From contig NZ_MORL01000006.1 of NCBI RefSeq assembly GCF_001870735.1, positions 124,001-188,000 on the forward strand: a stretch of DNA of 64,000 nucleotides, written 5' to 3'. The position numbers were made by a program, and so were the translations under genes. The notes beneath the pieces are model-generated. The model ran no database searches. It had not been told where the DNA came from and saw only the letters and a program-made list of their open reading frames with translations. How positions within the stretch are numbered: position 1 is the first letter of the stretch; every line of letters starts with the position of its first letter. Origin of the DNA: Arsenicibacter rosenii (lineage in GTDB: Bacteria; Bacteroidota; Bacteroidia; Cytophagales; Spirosomataceae). Shown in pieces: positions 26,055 to 34,712 of the stretch.

Positions 26055-26624
26055 TCAGGCGGCCAGCGAAGGCAGCGTATTTTCACCGGCGAGCCGTTCG
26101 TAAATACCGAGCGCCCGGACGGCTCCCTCTGTAATATCGGCCTCGTGGCCTTTAGCATGTTTATCCTGACAGGCAATGGCCCAGTTTTCATTCTTCGGGC
26201 CATTAAAAAAACGGGAAATGCGGGCCATGGCCGGTAGTACCGGGCTGCGTTGTAAGTCTCTGGTGATGGTCTGTCCATCAAACGCAATTTCTTCCCCTAC
26301 ATAGGCAGCTCCGAGAAGTTGCCAGGCATTCCAGTGGGCAAAATAAGTTGGGTAGGCAAGCGGGAGCGGTGCCCCTGTTGCCAGTAAATCAGCGACCAGA
26401 TAGGGCGTTTTGCAGTGACGCAAACGATCATAATTCGGTAAATAGGAAGCTTGTTGGGCCAGGGCAGCTTCCAGCGCACGGTGATACGCCAGATTGACGT
26501 ACAGTAGCTGCTGATACTGATTTAAGGTCAGCACATCAGCGTCGACACGGTTCCGGAAGAGCAGCGTTTTTACCTGATCGTAAAGCGGCTGCATCTTCTG
26601 ATTGAGAAGTGCCAGGAGATCCAT
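26055..26624 (-). CDS. Heme-oxygenase-like all-helical protein
   Basis: 189 residues, no signal peptide, predicted almost entirely helical. The size, an early helix with AYHRALEAAL carrying a candidate proximal His, and the later block LLGAAYVGEEIAFDGQTITRDLQ resemble the LGxxYVxEGsxLGGxxI region of biliverdin-producing heme oxygenases. The match is by pattern only and several key residues differ, so a non-catalytic relative is possible. It stands alone on the minus strand; no phytochrome or heme-uptake gene is adjacent. Confidence 0.5.
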   Translation of the reverse strand: MDLLALLNQKMQPLYDQVKTLLFRNRVDADVLTLNQYQQLLYVNLAYHRALEAALAQQASYLPNYDRLRHCKTPYLVADLLATGAPLPLAYPTYFAHWNAWQLLGAAYVGEEIAFDGQTITRDLQRSPVLPAMARISRFFNGPKNENWAIACQDKHAKGHEADITEGAVRALGIYERLAGENTLPSLAA

Positions 26625-26791
26625 AACGAAAAGAATTAATTGAGTATAACCGGATTAGCGGCATTAGGTATACTTACTACTAATACTACCAACTCACTAT
26701 ACAAAAGTTCTGTTTTTCATACTATTTTACAATAGCTTTACTGGTTACCAGTACGTAAAATGAGTATACGGTACATAAAAAACAGTATCAT

Positions 26792-27718
26792 CTACGCTGC
26801 TGACGTAATACTACGAACCAGTTCGCTGAGGGGCAGGAGACCATCAAGCCACTGAATCCTTAACCCGTCCCGTTCCATCTTCCGGAAGAAGGTCATCTGC
26901 CGCTTGGCAAACTGATGAATGGCCGTTTCGAGCCGGACACTCATGGTTTCATAATCAAGTTCACCCGCTAAGTATTGGGTAATAAACTTATATTCAAGGC
27001 CGTAAAAAATCAGCTTTCCGGCCGGAATACCGGACGCCAGTAACTGTTCTACTTCCTCAATCATGCCGCTTTGCAGGCGCTCGTGCAGGCGTCGGGTAAT
27101 CCGTGCGCGGCGAACGTCGACGGGCAGGTCAATGCCGAAAACGGCAGGTGTTTCGGCTGGCTCAGGCTTTTGATTCAGCAAAGGCGTGTCTGGATGACGG
27201 GTCAGATACTGGTTGATTTCGATAGCGCGGATCAGCCGTTTGCGGGTCGATGTGTCAGCAACAGCCGAATAAGCCGAGGAACTTTGGTGAAAACGGGCCA
27301 GCAATGCATCATCAGAAAGCAGACTCAGGCTATCGCGCAGGGCCTGGTCAATGGGAATGGCCGTGAACGCATGCCGGTTTAGGATCGCTTCCAGATAAAG
27401 TCCCGTGCCGCCGCACAGAATGGGTCGTTTGCCGCGTTGACGGATGTCGTCAAGGGCTTGCTGCACATCCTGCTGAAACCGGTAAATATGGTAATCTTCC
27501 CCCGCATCGACCACGTTGATGAGGTGATACGGAACCGGCTCTCCATCGACCGTATATTCATCCAGGTCTTTGCCGGTGCCGATGTCCATGCCACGGTACA
27601 CCTGCCGGGAGTCGACACTGATAATTTCGCCCTGAAGCTGCCGGGCCACCTGTACGGCCAGTTTTGTTTTACCACTGGCGGTTGGCCCCAGAATGACCAG
27701 AAGATCGGTGTCGGCCAT
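26792..27718 (-). CDS. miaA: tRNA dimethylallyltransferase MiaA
   Basis: 308 residues, normal length. P-loop GPTASGKT at 11-18, ISVDSRQVYRGMDIGTGK, CGGTGLYLEAIL, and the C-terminal block with QFAKRQMTFFRK are all MiaA signatures. The enzyme prenylates A37 of tRNAs that read codons starting with U. The gene downstream on the same strand is the heme-oxygenase-like one (167-nt gap); upstream, the Hef/Vsr-related gene ends 3 nt before the miaA start, so those two are co-transcribed. Confidence 0.95.
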   Translation of the reverse strand: MADTDLLVILGPTASGKTKLAVQVARQLQGEIISVDSRQVYRGMDIGTGKDLDEYTVDGEPVPYHLINVVDAGEDYHIYRFQQDVQQALDDIRQRGKRPILCGGTGLYLEAILNRHAFTAIPIDQALRDSLSLLSDDALLARFHQSSSAYSAVADTSTRKRLIRAIEINQYLTRHPDTPLLNQKPEPAETPAVFGIDLPVDVRRARITRRLHERLQSGMIEEVEQLLASGIPAGKLIFYGLEYKFITQYLAGELDYETMSVRLETAIHQFAKRQMTFFRKMERDGLRIQWLDGLLPLSELVRSITSAA

Positions 27719-27721
27719 GCG

Positions 27722-28642
27722 TTAATTGGGGTAAAAGGGTTTAATAAACTTAATGCTCCCGGCGTTGACTATAGGAATAAAACCTCGTCCGGGAAGCCCG
27801 GCTTCGGTGAGTCCTTCCGGCAACCGGTGCGGATAGTAACGCATATTGCCGGCCGGATCGAGCCAGAACGGTTGCGGAACGGTCATTCCAACCCTTTCGA
27901 AGCCGAGGCGTTCATAACTGCGGCCGTCTGACCAGTCGCGGTCGGCATAGGTCATGACATCGATGAGCGGATGGCCTTCGGCAGGAGGATGGAGGCTGTA
28001 TTGGTCGGCGATAAACGCTTTCAGGAGCTTGTCGAGGCCACCGACAACGGTGGAAAACAGGTGATTGGCAAACCGGACCATTTCGTAGGAACGGAATGGC
28101 TGGTCATGGCGGGTAACCGAACGCGGAAAGCTGAAAGTAGCCACCGCTACCAGCAGTTCGTCGTCGGTGTCGCGGATATACTGCATGCGGAAATCCGGCG
28201 ATAAGACGCGGAAATACCGCTTCGGCAGAAACAGCCCGTATTTATATTTCGATTGGGTCGGCACCTGTAAGTGGTGGGTTGTCAGGAACTGATCGAGGGT
28301 CGGGCGGTCGATGCGCTGCACCTGAGTGAGTCGCGCCGGAATGCGTTCTGACTGGCCGGTAAGGGCCTGCAACCGGGAGCGGACAATGGTTGGTTTGGTC
28401 TGCCAGACATCCTCCCAGAGGTGAATCGTTTGCCAGCCATCCTGCGCCAGGTGTTCAGACAACTGCTGAAAGAACCGGCTGTCCGGAATGCTGCCGGAAC
28501 TTTGAATAACAGCCCGGTACGTGGCCAGGTCGACGGCGTGCACCAGCGTTCGGGTGTCGGCAAGCTGGCTGAGCAGAAACGGCGACGGGTGAGGGAAAGG
28601 AGTAACCGGTAAACCGGATGCCCAGTCGAACGGTTGGGGCAT
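27722..28642 (-). CDS. Protein related to the C-terminal region of Hef/Vsr-like phage nucleases
   Basis: 306 residues from the ATG at 28642; an open extension upstream is antisense to the peptidase gene. The pattern IHLWEDVWQTKPTIVRSRL ... IPARLTQVQRI, then LVAVATFSFPR, VRFANHLFSTVVGGLDKLL and VMTYADRDWSDGRSYERLGF, follows the conserved order of Hef-type homing-nuclease/phage proteins (EDEW..K..I..S, ARxxxI, FxN..VVGGxxKL, SYADRRWSxGxxYxxLGF). The Vsr-like catalytic Asp/Glu segment that should precede EDxW is not visible, so nuclease activity is doubtful. It is co-transcribed with miaA (3-nt gap). Family assignment is from memory of the motif order. Confidence 0.55.
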   Translation of the reverse strand: MPQPFDWASGLPVTPFPHPSPFLLSQLADTRTLVHAVDLATYRAVIQSSGSIPDSRFFQQLSEHLAQDGWQTIHLWEDVWQTKPTIVRSRLQALTGQSERIPARLTQVQRIDRPTLDQFLTTHHLQVPTQSKYKYGLFLPKRYFRVLSPDFRMQYIRDTDDELLVAVATFSFPRSVTRHDQPFRSYEMVRFANHLFSTVVGGLDKLLKAFIADQYSLHPPAEGHPLIDVMTYADRDWSDGRSYERLGFERVGMTVPQPFWLDPAGNMRYYPHRLPEGLTEAGLPGRGFIPIVNAGSIKFIKPFYPN

Positions 28643-28706
28643 ATATGTTGATGCTGGCAAATGAAAAATAGATTGTATTTGGGTAAAATTAAGGCAAATT
28701 TTGAAT

Positions 28707-31277
28707 ATGAAGATTGGATTGACGCAAATACTGGTAGCCTTTGCGATAGGGGTAGCGACTACGGCCGTAGCCGGTGCCATGCCTTCGGATACGACACGGA
28801 AGGAGTTTTTTGAAACCCGGAACCGGCAGTATAACTCCAGCCGGACGCTGGCCTGTGACCTGTTGCACACGCGGCTGGACCTGCGGTTCGACTGGGCGAA
28901 ACAGTACGTTGAGGGCGTCGCCACGCTTCGGTTCAAACCGTATTTTTACCCGCAGAATACCCTTGCTATTGATGCCAAAGGCTTTCAGATTCATAGCATT
29001 GTTCTGCTGGATACCCTGACGGCCTATGACTCGCTGAGCCGGAAGACTGTCCGGCGGCCCGTGCGCGACTCGCTGACCTATACCTATCCCGGGCAGAAAA
29101 CAATCCAGCTGAAACTGCCGCGTACGTATACACGCAAGGACACATTCAGCATCCGGATTGTATATACGGCCAAACCAAACGAGTTGCCGGGCATTTTTAC
29201 GCGTACTAACGGTGCTATTACCGACGATAAAGGGCTGTATTTCATTAACCCCGATGGGAAGGACCCGCGCAAACCGCGTCAGCTCTGGACACAGGGCGAA
29301 ACGGAAGCGAATTCATGCTGGTTTCCGACAATTGATTCGCCCAATGAAAAAATGACGCAGGACATTTACCTGACCGTCGAAAAAGGGCAGCGAACCCTCT
29401 CCAATGGTCGTTTGGTGTCGTCGACGCCGAACGCCGACGGCAGCCGTACCGATCACTGGCAGCAGACCCTGCCGCATGCCCCTTACCTGGCCATGATTGC
29501 CGTCGGGGATTTCGCGTATGTGCGGGATACCGGCCCCCGAAACATGGAAGTGAGTTATTACGTGGAACCGGCCTACGAAAAAGAGGCAAGGGCTATTTTC
29601 GGCCGGACACCGGCTATGATCGGCTTGTTCGAAAAACTTTTCGGGGTGCTGTTTCCGTGGGATAAATACAGTCAGATTGTGGTGCGGGATTTTGTAAGCG
29701 GGGCCATGGAAAATACAACGGCCACCGTGCATCAGGAAGGCGTACACATGGACCGGCGGCAGTTACTGGACGGTGATTCGGACGACGTGATTGCCCACGA
29801 ACTGGCCCATCATTGGTTCGGCGACCTCGTTACCTGCGAGTCGTGGGCCAACCTGCCGCTGAACGAGGCGTTTGCAACCTATGCCGAGTATCTGTGGTAC
29901 GAAAACGCCCGCGGCCGCGATGAAGCCGACCTGCACCTGCTGGCCGACCTGAATCAATACCTCAACGAAGCCGAGCAGAAACAGGAACCCCTGATCCGGT
30001 ACGGGTACGCCGACCGGGAGGATATGTTCGACAGTCACTCGTACCAGAAAGGCGGCCGTGTGCTCCATTACCTGCGCCGGATGGTCGGCGACGAGGCGTT
30101 TTTCCTGGCCCTGAAACAGTACCTGATCCGTTATCAGTACAAAACGGTAGAACTGGCCGATCTGCGCGAAACGTTTGAAGACGTGACCGGTCAGGACCTG
30201 AACTGGTTTTTCAATCAGTGGTTTATGGCACCGGGACACGCGACGATTAAGGTAGCACAAAGTTATGTGCCCGGCTACGTAACGCTGGTGGCCAATCAGC
30301 AGGCGAGCGGACCGTACACGCCGGTCTACCGGTTGCCGCTGAAAGTCGATGTTTGGGTGAAAGGTAAGCTGACCACGCACGATATTGTGATGACGCAGGC
30401 GCGGCAGTCGTTCACGTTTCCGGCTGAACAGGAGCCTGATCTGGTGATATTCGATGCCGATCACCGCATGGTCGGGACGGTAGAGCAGGAGCGGGACCTG
30501 CGCATGACGCTGTTTCAGTATGACCGGCGGCTGGCCTATCAGGAACGCCACGACGCGGTACTCCGGCTGGGGGATAAGGACAAAGGGTTCTTCGGCGATA
30601 TATCGGCCCAGCACAAGCTGGTCGAGGCGCTGAACGATCCTTTCTGGCGGGTACGGCAATCGGCCATTAACCAGTTTGCCGATTATAAAGGCCCGTTGCG
30701 GGAGGAGGTTGTCCGGCTGCTGCGTGATAAAGCACAGCATGACAAAAAGCCGGCTGTCCGGGCCGAAGCCCTGCTGACGCTCCATTCCATCGATGCCAAA
30801 GCTAACCTGCCGCTGCTGAAGGCGGCCTTAGCCGACAGCTCATGTCTGGTGGCCTCGGTAGCGCTCGAAAATTACCTGGAACAGCAACCGGCAGATGCGG
30901 CTAAGGTGGCCGCCCGCTTTGAGCAGTCTGCCAACGGTGAGATACTGACGGCGGTGGCAGAATATTATGCAACCAAAGCTGATCCGGCCCGTTACGATTG
31001 GTATGTATCGAATCTGAAGCAGCTGAAACCACAGGAAGCGTACAATTTTATTCAGGTGTTCGGCAAGTACCTGCTGCGTTCATCCGTTGATTTACAGCGT
31101 AAAGCGCTGCCGTTGCTGGAAAATGTGGCCCGTTTTGAAAAGCCGTGGTTTGTCCGGTTCGGAGCTTATCAGGCACTCGGGCTGCTGCTGGATGTCGACG
31201 GTGTGGAGGGCCTCCGGCAGGATATCCGCAACAAAGAAGAAGACCCGCAGTTAAAGTCGTTGTACGAAAAGTTTTAA
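28707..31277 (+). CDS. Secreted M1-family zinc aminopeptidase with HEAT-like tail
   Basis: 856 residues from the ATG at 28707 (an upstream in-frame TTG is unlikely). A signal peptide (about 1-22) leads into the M1 fold: exopeptidase motif GAMEN at 332-336, zinc motif HELAHHW at 364-370 and the third ligand Glu in NLPLNEAFATYAEY near 387. The last 220 residues are helical repeats of HEAT/ARM type (FWRVRQSAINQFADY, AVRAEALLTLHSID, and others). M1 enzymes remove N-terminal residues from peptides; this one should act in the periplasm or outside. It is divergent from the Hef/Vsr-related gene over only 64 nt. Confidence 0.93.
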   Translation: MKIGLTQILVAFAIGVATTAVAGAMPSDTTRKEFFETRNRQYNSSRTLACDLLHTRLDLRFDWAKQYVEGVATLRFKPYFYPQNTLAIDAKGFQIHSIVLLDTLTAYDSLSRKTVRRPVRDSLTYTYPGQKTIQLKLPRTYTRKDTFSIRIVYTAKPNELPGIFTRTNGAITDDKGLYFINPDGKDPRKPRQLWTQGETEANSCWFPTIDSPNEKMTQDIYLTVEKGQRTLSNGRLVSSTPNADGSRTDHWQQTLPHAPYLAMIAVGDFAYVRDTGPRNMEVSYYVEPAYEKEARAIFGRTPAMIGLFEKLFGVLFPWDKYSQIVVRDFVSGAMENTTATVHQEGVHMDRRQLLDGDSDDVIAHELAHHWFGDLVTCESWANLPLNEAFATYAEYLWYENARGRDEADLHLLADLNQYLNEAEQKQEPLIRYGYADREDMFDSHSYQKGGRVLHYLRRMVGDEAFFLALKQYLIRYQYKTVELADLRETFEDVTGQDLNWFFNQWFMAPGHATIKVAQSYVPGYVTLVANQQASGPYTPVYRLPLKVDVWVKGKLTTHDIVMTQARQSFTFPAEQEPDLVIFDADHRMVGTVEQERDLRMTLFQYDRRLAYQERHDAVLRLGDKDKGFFGDISAQHKLVEALNDPFWRVRQSAINQFADYKGPLREEVVRLLRDKAQHDKKPAVRAEALLTLHSIDAKANLPLLKAALADSSCLVASVALENYLEQQPADAAKVAARFEQSANGEILTAVAEYYATKADPARYDWYVSNLKQLKPQEAYNFIQVFGKYLLRSSVDLQRKALPLLENVARFEKPWFVRFGAYQALGLLLDVDGVEGLRQDIRNKEEDPQLKSLYEKF

Positions 31278-31302
31278 ATTTACGGAGATAACCTACTCGT
31301 AT

Positions 31303-31890
31303 ATGTCTGCTCTGAACCAGCCGTTTATAGCCCCCGAAGACTATCTGGAACGGGAACGCAATGCCGACTATAAAAGCGAATACGTTCAGGGAGAGGTATT
31401 CGCGATGGCCGGTGCATCAACGAATCATAATGCGATTAAGGAAAATGTTTCCTTTGCTATCGGTAGCCATCTCAGACGGAGCACAGGTTGTCGTAATTAT
31501 TCCAGTGATCAGCGGATTCTGGTCGAAGCCAATGGGTTATACACATACCCTGATCTGGTTGTTATTTGTGGTCCGAATCAATATAGTGATATGAACCGGG
31601 ACACATTAACGAATCCTTGCCTGCTCGGTGAGATACTGTCGCCGGGTACGGCGGCCTATGATCGGGGTGAAAAGTTTCGTCTATACAGGGGTATCCCGGG
31701 TTTTCAGGAATATCTGCTTATTGATTCGGCACGTGTCCGCGCTGAGGTATTTCGCAAAAATGACTATGGTTTCTGGTACATTGCTTCAGAAGCGGCTGAC
31801 ATTGACGCTGACGTCAGGCTGGAAAGTATTGGTCTGACGCTTACCATGCGCGAAGTATATCGGGAAACAGAAGGCATTGTTTTGGCCTAA
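31303..31890 (+). CDS. Uma2-family (DUF820) putative endonuclease
   Basis: 195 residues. The PD-(D/E)XK-like DUF820 fold is recognisable: DYLERERNADYKSEYVQGEVFAMAGAS at the N-terminus, TYPDLVVICG in the middle (the PD of the motif), and LLGEILSPGTAAYDRGEKFRLYRGIPGFQEYLLID (Glu of EILSP). These proteins are abundant in cyanobacteria and Cytophagales; the physiological target is unknown. The gene is somewhat more A/T-rich than its neighbours and is followed by a four-hairpin array, both fitting a mobile-type insertion. Confidence 0.88.
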   Translation: MSALNQPFIAPEDYLERERNADYKSEYVQGEVFAMAGASTNHNAIKENVSFAIGSHLRRSTGCRNYSSDQRILVEANGLYTYPDLVVICGPNQYSDMNRDTLTNPCLLGEILSPGTAAYDRGEKFRLYRGIPGFQEYLLIDSARVRAEVFRKNDYGFWYIASEAADIDADVRLESIGLTLTMREVYRETEGIVLA

Positions 31891-31901
31891 TGATGCTTGC
31901 T

Positions 31902-32026
31902 GTTCAGGATTTCTGAATCCTGAACGCCATAACCACGGATTTGCAATCCGTGCGTGGTACATAAAACACATAGTAAGCGGATTACAAATCCGCTGTTATA
32001 TTGTCCGGGATGTATATATCCCGGAC
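31902..32026 (+). repeat. Array of four different short hairpins
   Basis: Four perfect hairpins in 125 nt: GTTCAGGATT/AATCCTGAAC (31902-31925, 4-nt loop), CACGGATT/AATCCGTG (31934-31952, 3-nt loop), AGCGGATT/AATCCGCT (31976-31994, 3-nt loop) and GTCCGGGAT/ATCCCGGAC (32003-32026, 6-nt loop). The first three share a GGATT/AATCC core next to the loop. They fill the gap between the Uma2 gene and the next gene and look like clustered REP-type elements. Confidence 0.75.
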
Positions 32027-32044
32027 AGCGGTTCTCAAAAACGT

Positions 32045-33103
32045 ATGAAAAACTACAGTTTGCTCCTGGTCTATACACTCATTGCCCTGTTGCCGGTAAA
32101 GGCGCAGGGACTGGAGGAAGTACGATCGTTCGGAAAGCTACAGCCCGTGGGGGTAGCAATGTCCAAAAAAGGCCGGTTGTTCGTCAGTTTTCCGAAATGG
32201 ACGGACAACTATGCGCATGCTGTCGTGGAAGTATTGCCCAACGGTAAGCTGATACCGTTTCCGAATCCGGAATGGAACAAATGGGACACGGCACAACCGC
32301 AGGACCATTTCCTGAGCGTGCAGGCCCTGTTTATCGACCGTAGTGATGCCGTATGGGCGCTTGATCTGGCAAACCCGACCGGCATGAAACCAATTCGGGC
32401 AGGCGTCAAACTGGTAAAACTAACACTGGACGGTACGGTTGAGCGTGTCTACCGGTTCGACGACTTGCCGGGTGCCGGGCTGAATGATGTACAGGTCGAT
32501 GCCCGCCGTCAGGTGGCGTACTTGTCGGATCCCGGCCGGTCGGCAGTGGTCGTGCTTGACCTGAAAACGGGCAAAAGCCGGACCTTGCTGCAAGGCGATG
32601 CCTCCACCAAAGCCGACCCGAATACAGTCCTGAGCATCGACGGGAAAGACGTGCGCGATCAGGCTGGCCGGCCGTTTTCAAGCAACGTAAACGGCATTGC
32701 TCTGAGCCACGACGGAGAGTATTTTTACTTCCGGCCCATTACCAAAAAGCGTCTGTACCGCATCCCGACCAAATTCCTGTATGATCCGGCCTATACCGCA
32801 GCGCAGGTATCGGCGGCCGTTGAAGACCTCGGCGAGGCCGGTTTCAGCCACGGTATGATTGCCGATGCAGCCGGGAACGTCTACATGGGCGATTCGCAGG
32901 AGCAGGTCATTCGCCGGCGCACGCCCGCGGGCAAGCTGGAAACGCTCGTGCAGGATAAACGCATCCACTGGCCCGACTCCTACGCCATCGGGCCCGATGG
33001 CTACCTGTATGTCACGATGGCGCAGCTCGACCGCGCGCCCCGCTACCACGACGGCACCGACCGGGTGGTGTACCCGTACTGGCTGTACCGGATTAAGTTG
33101 TAG
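32045..33103 (+). CDS. Secreted royal-jelly/yellow-like beta-propeller protein
   Basis: 352 residues from the ATG at 32045, just after the hairpin array. A signal peptide (LLLVYTLIALLPVKA, cleavage near 20) precedes a repeated beta-propeller: KKGRLFVSFPKW, DRSDAVWALDLA, LNDVQVDARRQVAYLSDPG, VNGIALSHDGEYFYFRPI, GMIADAAGNVYMGDS and YAIGPDGYLYVTM. This is the arrangement of major royal jelly protein/yellow family members (PF03022), related to SMP-30 lactonases. Enzyme activity is not established for the bacterial proteins. It is a single-gene unit. Confidence 0.85.
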   Translation: MKNYSLLLVYTLIALLPVKAQGLEEVRSFGKLQPVGVAMSKKGRLFVSFPKWTDNYAHAVVEVLPNGKLIPFPNPEWNKWDTAQPQDHFLSVQALFIDRSDAVWALDLANPTGMKPIRAGVKLVKLTLDGTVERVYRFDDLPGAGLNDVQVDARRQVAYLSDPGRSAVVVLDLKTGKSRTLLQGDASTKADPNTVLSIDGKDVRDQAGRPFSSNVNGIALSHDGEYFYFRPITKKRLYRIPTKFLYDPAYTAAQVSAAVEDLGEAGFSHGMIADAAGNVYMGDSQEQVIRRRTPAGKLETLVQDKRIHWPDSYAIGPDGYLYVTMAQLDRAPRYHDGTDRVVYPYWLYRIKL

Positions 33104-33124
33104 ACACCTTCCCCCGTAATTCCG

Positions 33125-33132
33125 TACCTTTG
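33125..33132 (+). promoter_or_regulatory. -7 promoter box abutting tatD
   Basis: TACCTTTG matches TAnnTTTG and ends 4 nt before the tatD ATG at 33137, suggesting a leaderless transcript. A TTG at 33098-33100 is 24 nt upstream, a little far for the -33 box. Confidence 0.5.
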
Positions 33133-33136
33133 CGGC

Positions 33137-33976
33137 ATGAATCTGATTGATACACACGCGCATATTTACGACGAGAAATTTGAGGCAGACCGCATCCTGA
33201 ACGGGCAGCCCGAAGGTACACGTGATGATATGCTGGCACGGGCCTGGTCGTTGCCCGTAAGCCAGATCTGGATGCCCAACTGTGCACAGGAAACCATTGC
33301 CGGTATGATGGCACTGGCCGGTCAATATCCTGAACGATGCCTGCCTATGATGGGCCTCCATCCGACCTATGTCAACCAAACCGTAGAGCAGGAACTGGCT
33401 ACCGTCGAAGCCGAACTGAGCAGACACCCGTTTATTGCCGTCGGCGAAATCGGGCTGGATTTTTACTGGGACTTAACCCACGTCGACCGGCAGTTTGAGG
33501 CGTTCCGGACCCAGTTGCAGTGGGCGGCTCAACAGAACCTGTTCGTATCGCTGCACACGCGCTCGGGTCATGACCGTAATGCGTTTGCCGAAGCTGCTGA
33601 TGTTATTGAGCAGCTGGCCCTGCCCACCCTGACCGGTATTTTTCACTGTTTTGTCGGGACACTCGACGAAGCACGCCGCGCGGTGGGTATGGGCTTTAAG
33701 CTGGGCATCGGCGGGGTCGTAACGTTTAAAAACGGGGGCTTGGATCAGGTGGTACCGCATATCGGTCTGGAACACCTGGTCCTGGAAACCGACAGCCCGT
33801 ATCTGGCGCCGGTCCCGTATCGCGGTAAACGCAATGAACCGGCCTACCTGCACCAGATTGCCCAACGCATTGCCGACCTGAAAGGTATTTCGATTGACGA
33901 TGTCGCCCGCCATACTACGGCCAACGCCCTGTCGCTGCTGCCGGCTTTGTACGCTAACCTTTTACCGCAAGCATGA
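33137..33976 (+). CDS. tatD: TatD-family metal-dependent deoxyribonuclease
   Basis: 279 residues. TIM-barrel amidohydrolase with metal motifs in order: DTHAHIYD at the N-terminus, GLHPTYV, GEIGLDFYWD (Glu ligand), LHTRSGHD, IFHCFVGT and LETDSPYLAPVPYRGKRNEP (Asp ligand). TatD enzymes remove 3' ends of damaged DNA and take part in RNA turnover. Its last 4 nt overlap the deoC start (ATGA, 33973-33976), so the two are translated together. The start is supported by the promoter box 4 nt upstream. Confidence 0.93.
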   Translation: MNLIDTHAHIYDEKFEADRILNGQPEGTRDDMLARAWSLPVSQIWMPNCAQETIAGMMALAGQYPERCLPMMGLHPTYVNQTVEQELATVEAELSRHPFIAVGEIGLDFYWDLTHVDRQFEAFRTQLQWAAQQNLFVSLHTRSGHDRNAFAEAADVIEQLALPTLTGIFHCFVGTLDEARRAVGMGFKLGIGGVVTFKNGGLDQVVPHIGLEHLVLETDSPYLAPVPYRGKRNEPAYLHQIAQRIADLKGISIDDVARHTTANALSLLPALYANLLPQA

Positions 33977-34689
33977 CATTGAACGAACTGGAAGCGGTGG
34001 CGAAGATGATCGACCACGCTTTGCTGCATCCTGCCCTGACAGATGCTGAGCTGAAAGCAGGCTGTGAACTGGCGCTAAAGTATAATGTCGCGTCGGTATG
34101 CATCAAGCCCTATGCGGTAGCGATGGCGGCTGAGATACTTGCCGGGAGTGATGTGCAAGTATGTACCGTTGTCGGCTTTCCGCATGGAAGCCAGCCTCCT
34201 CACCTCAAAATAGCGGAAGTCTTGCAGGCTTGTCAGGATGGAGCGACTGAGATTGATATGGTTATTAATATCGGCAAGGTGCTTAGTGAGGATTGGGAGT
34301 ACATTGCCTATGAAGTCCAGGTAGTCAAAGCCGCCTGTCAGCGGGGAGGTGCTATCCTTAAAGTGATTTTTGAGAACGACTATTTACCTGCGGATTCGTA
34401 CAAGGTCCGGCTGTGCCAGATTTGTACGAAAGCTGGTGTGGCATTTGTTAAAACGTCGACGGGCTTCGGATTTGTAAAAGGAGCCGATGGCTGTTATGAC
34501 TATAAAGGGGCTACCGAACACGATTTGTGGCTAATGCTGGCCAACATCGGGGCAAATGTAGAAGTCAAGGCCTCGGGGGGCATCCGCACCCTGGATGAGG
34601 CTCTGCGCATTCAGCAAATGGGCGTTAAACGCATCGGCACCAGTTCAACGGCCTCCATTATGGAGGAAGCCTACCGGCGAATCAGCTAA
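33973..34689 (+). CDS. deoC: Deoxyribose-phosphate aldolase DeoC
   Basis: 238 residues. Class I aldolase barrel with IDHALLHP at 13-20, VCTVVGFPHG at 63-72, DMVINIG at 95-101 and the Schiff-base Lys160 in FVKTSTGF. It cleaves 2-deoxyribose-5-phosphate to acetaldehyde and glyceraldehyde-3-phosphate in deoxynucleoside catabolism. Overlap with tatD implies co-translation, and a joint role in recycling DNA breakdown products is reasonable. The gene ends 23 nt before a palindrome that likely terminates both it and the convergent cytochrome gene. Confidence 0.95.
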   Translation: MTLNELEAVAKMIDHALLHPALTDAELKAGCELALKYNVASVCIKPYAVAMAAEILAGSDVQVCTVVGFPHGSQPPHLKIAEVLQACQDGATEIDMVINIGKVLSEDWEYIAYEVQVVKAACQRGGAILKVIFENDYLPADSYKVRLCQICTKAGVAFVKTSTGFGFVKGADGCYDYKGATEHDLWLMLANIGANVEVKASGGIRTLDEALRIQQMGVKRIGTSSTASIMEEAYRRIS

Positions 34690-34712
34690 GAGCGTAGGGC
34701 AGGGGGCTATAT

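Noticed and set aside
29763-30785. 340-codon open frame on the minus strand
   Set aside because: Antisense to the M1 aminopeptidase, including its zinc site and HEAT region; no recognisable protein features.
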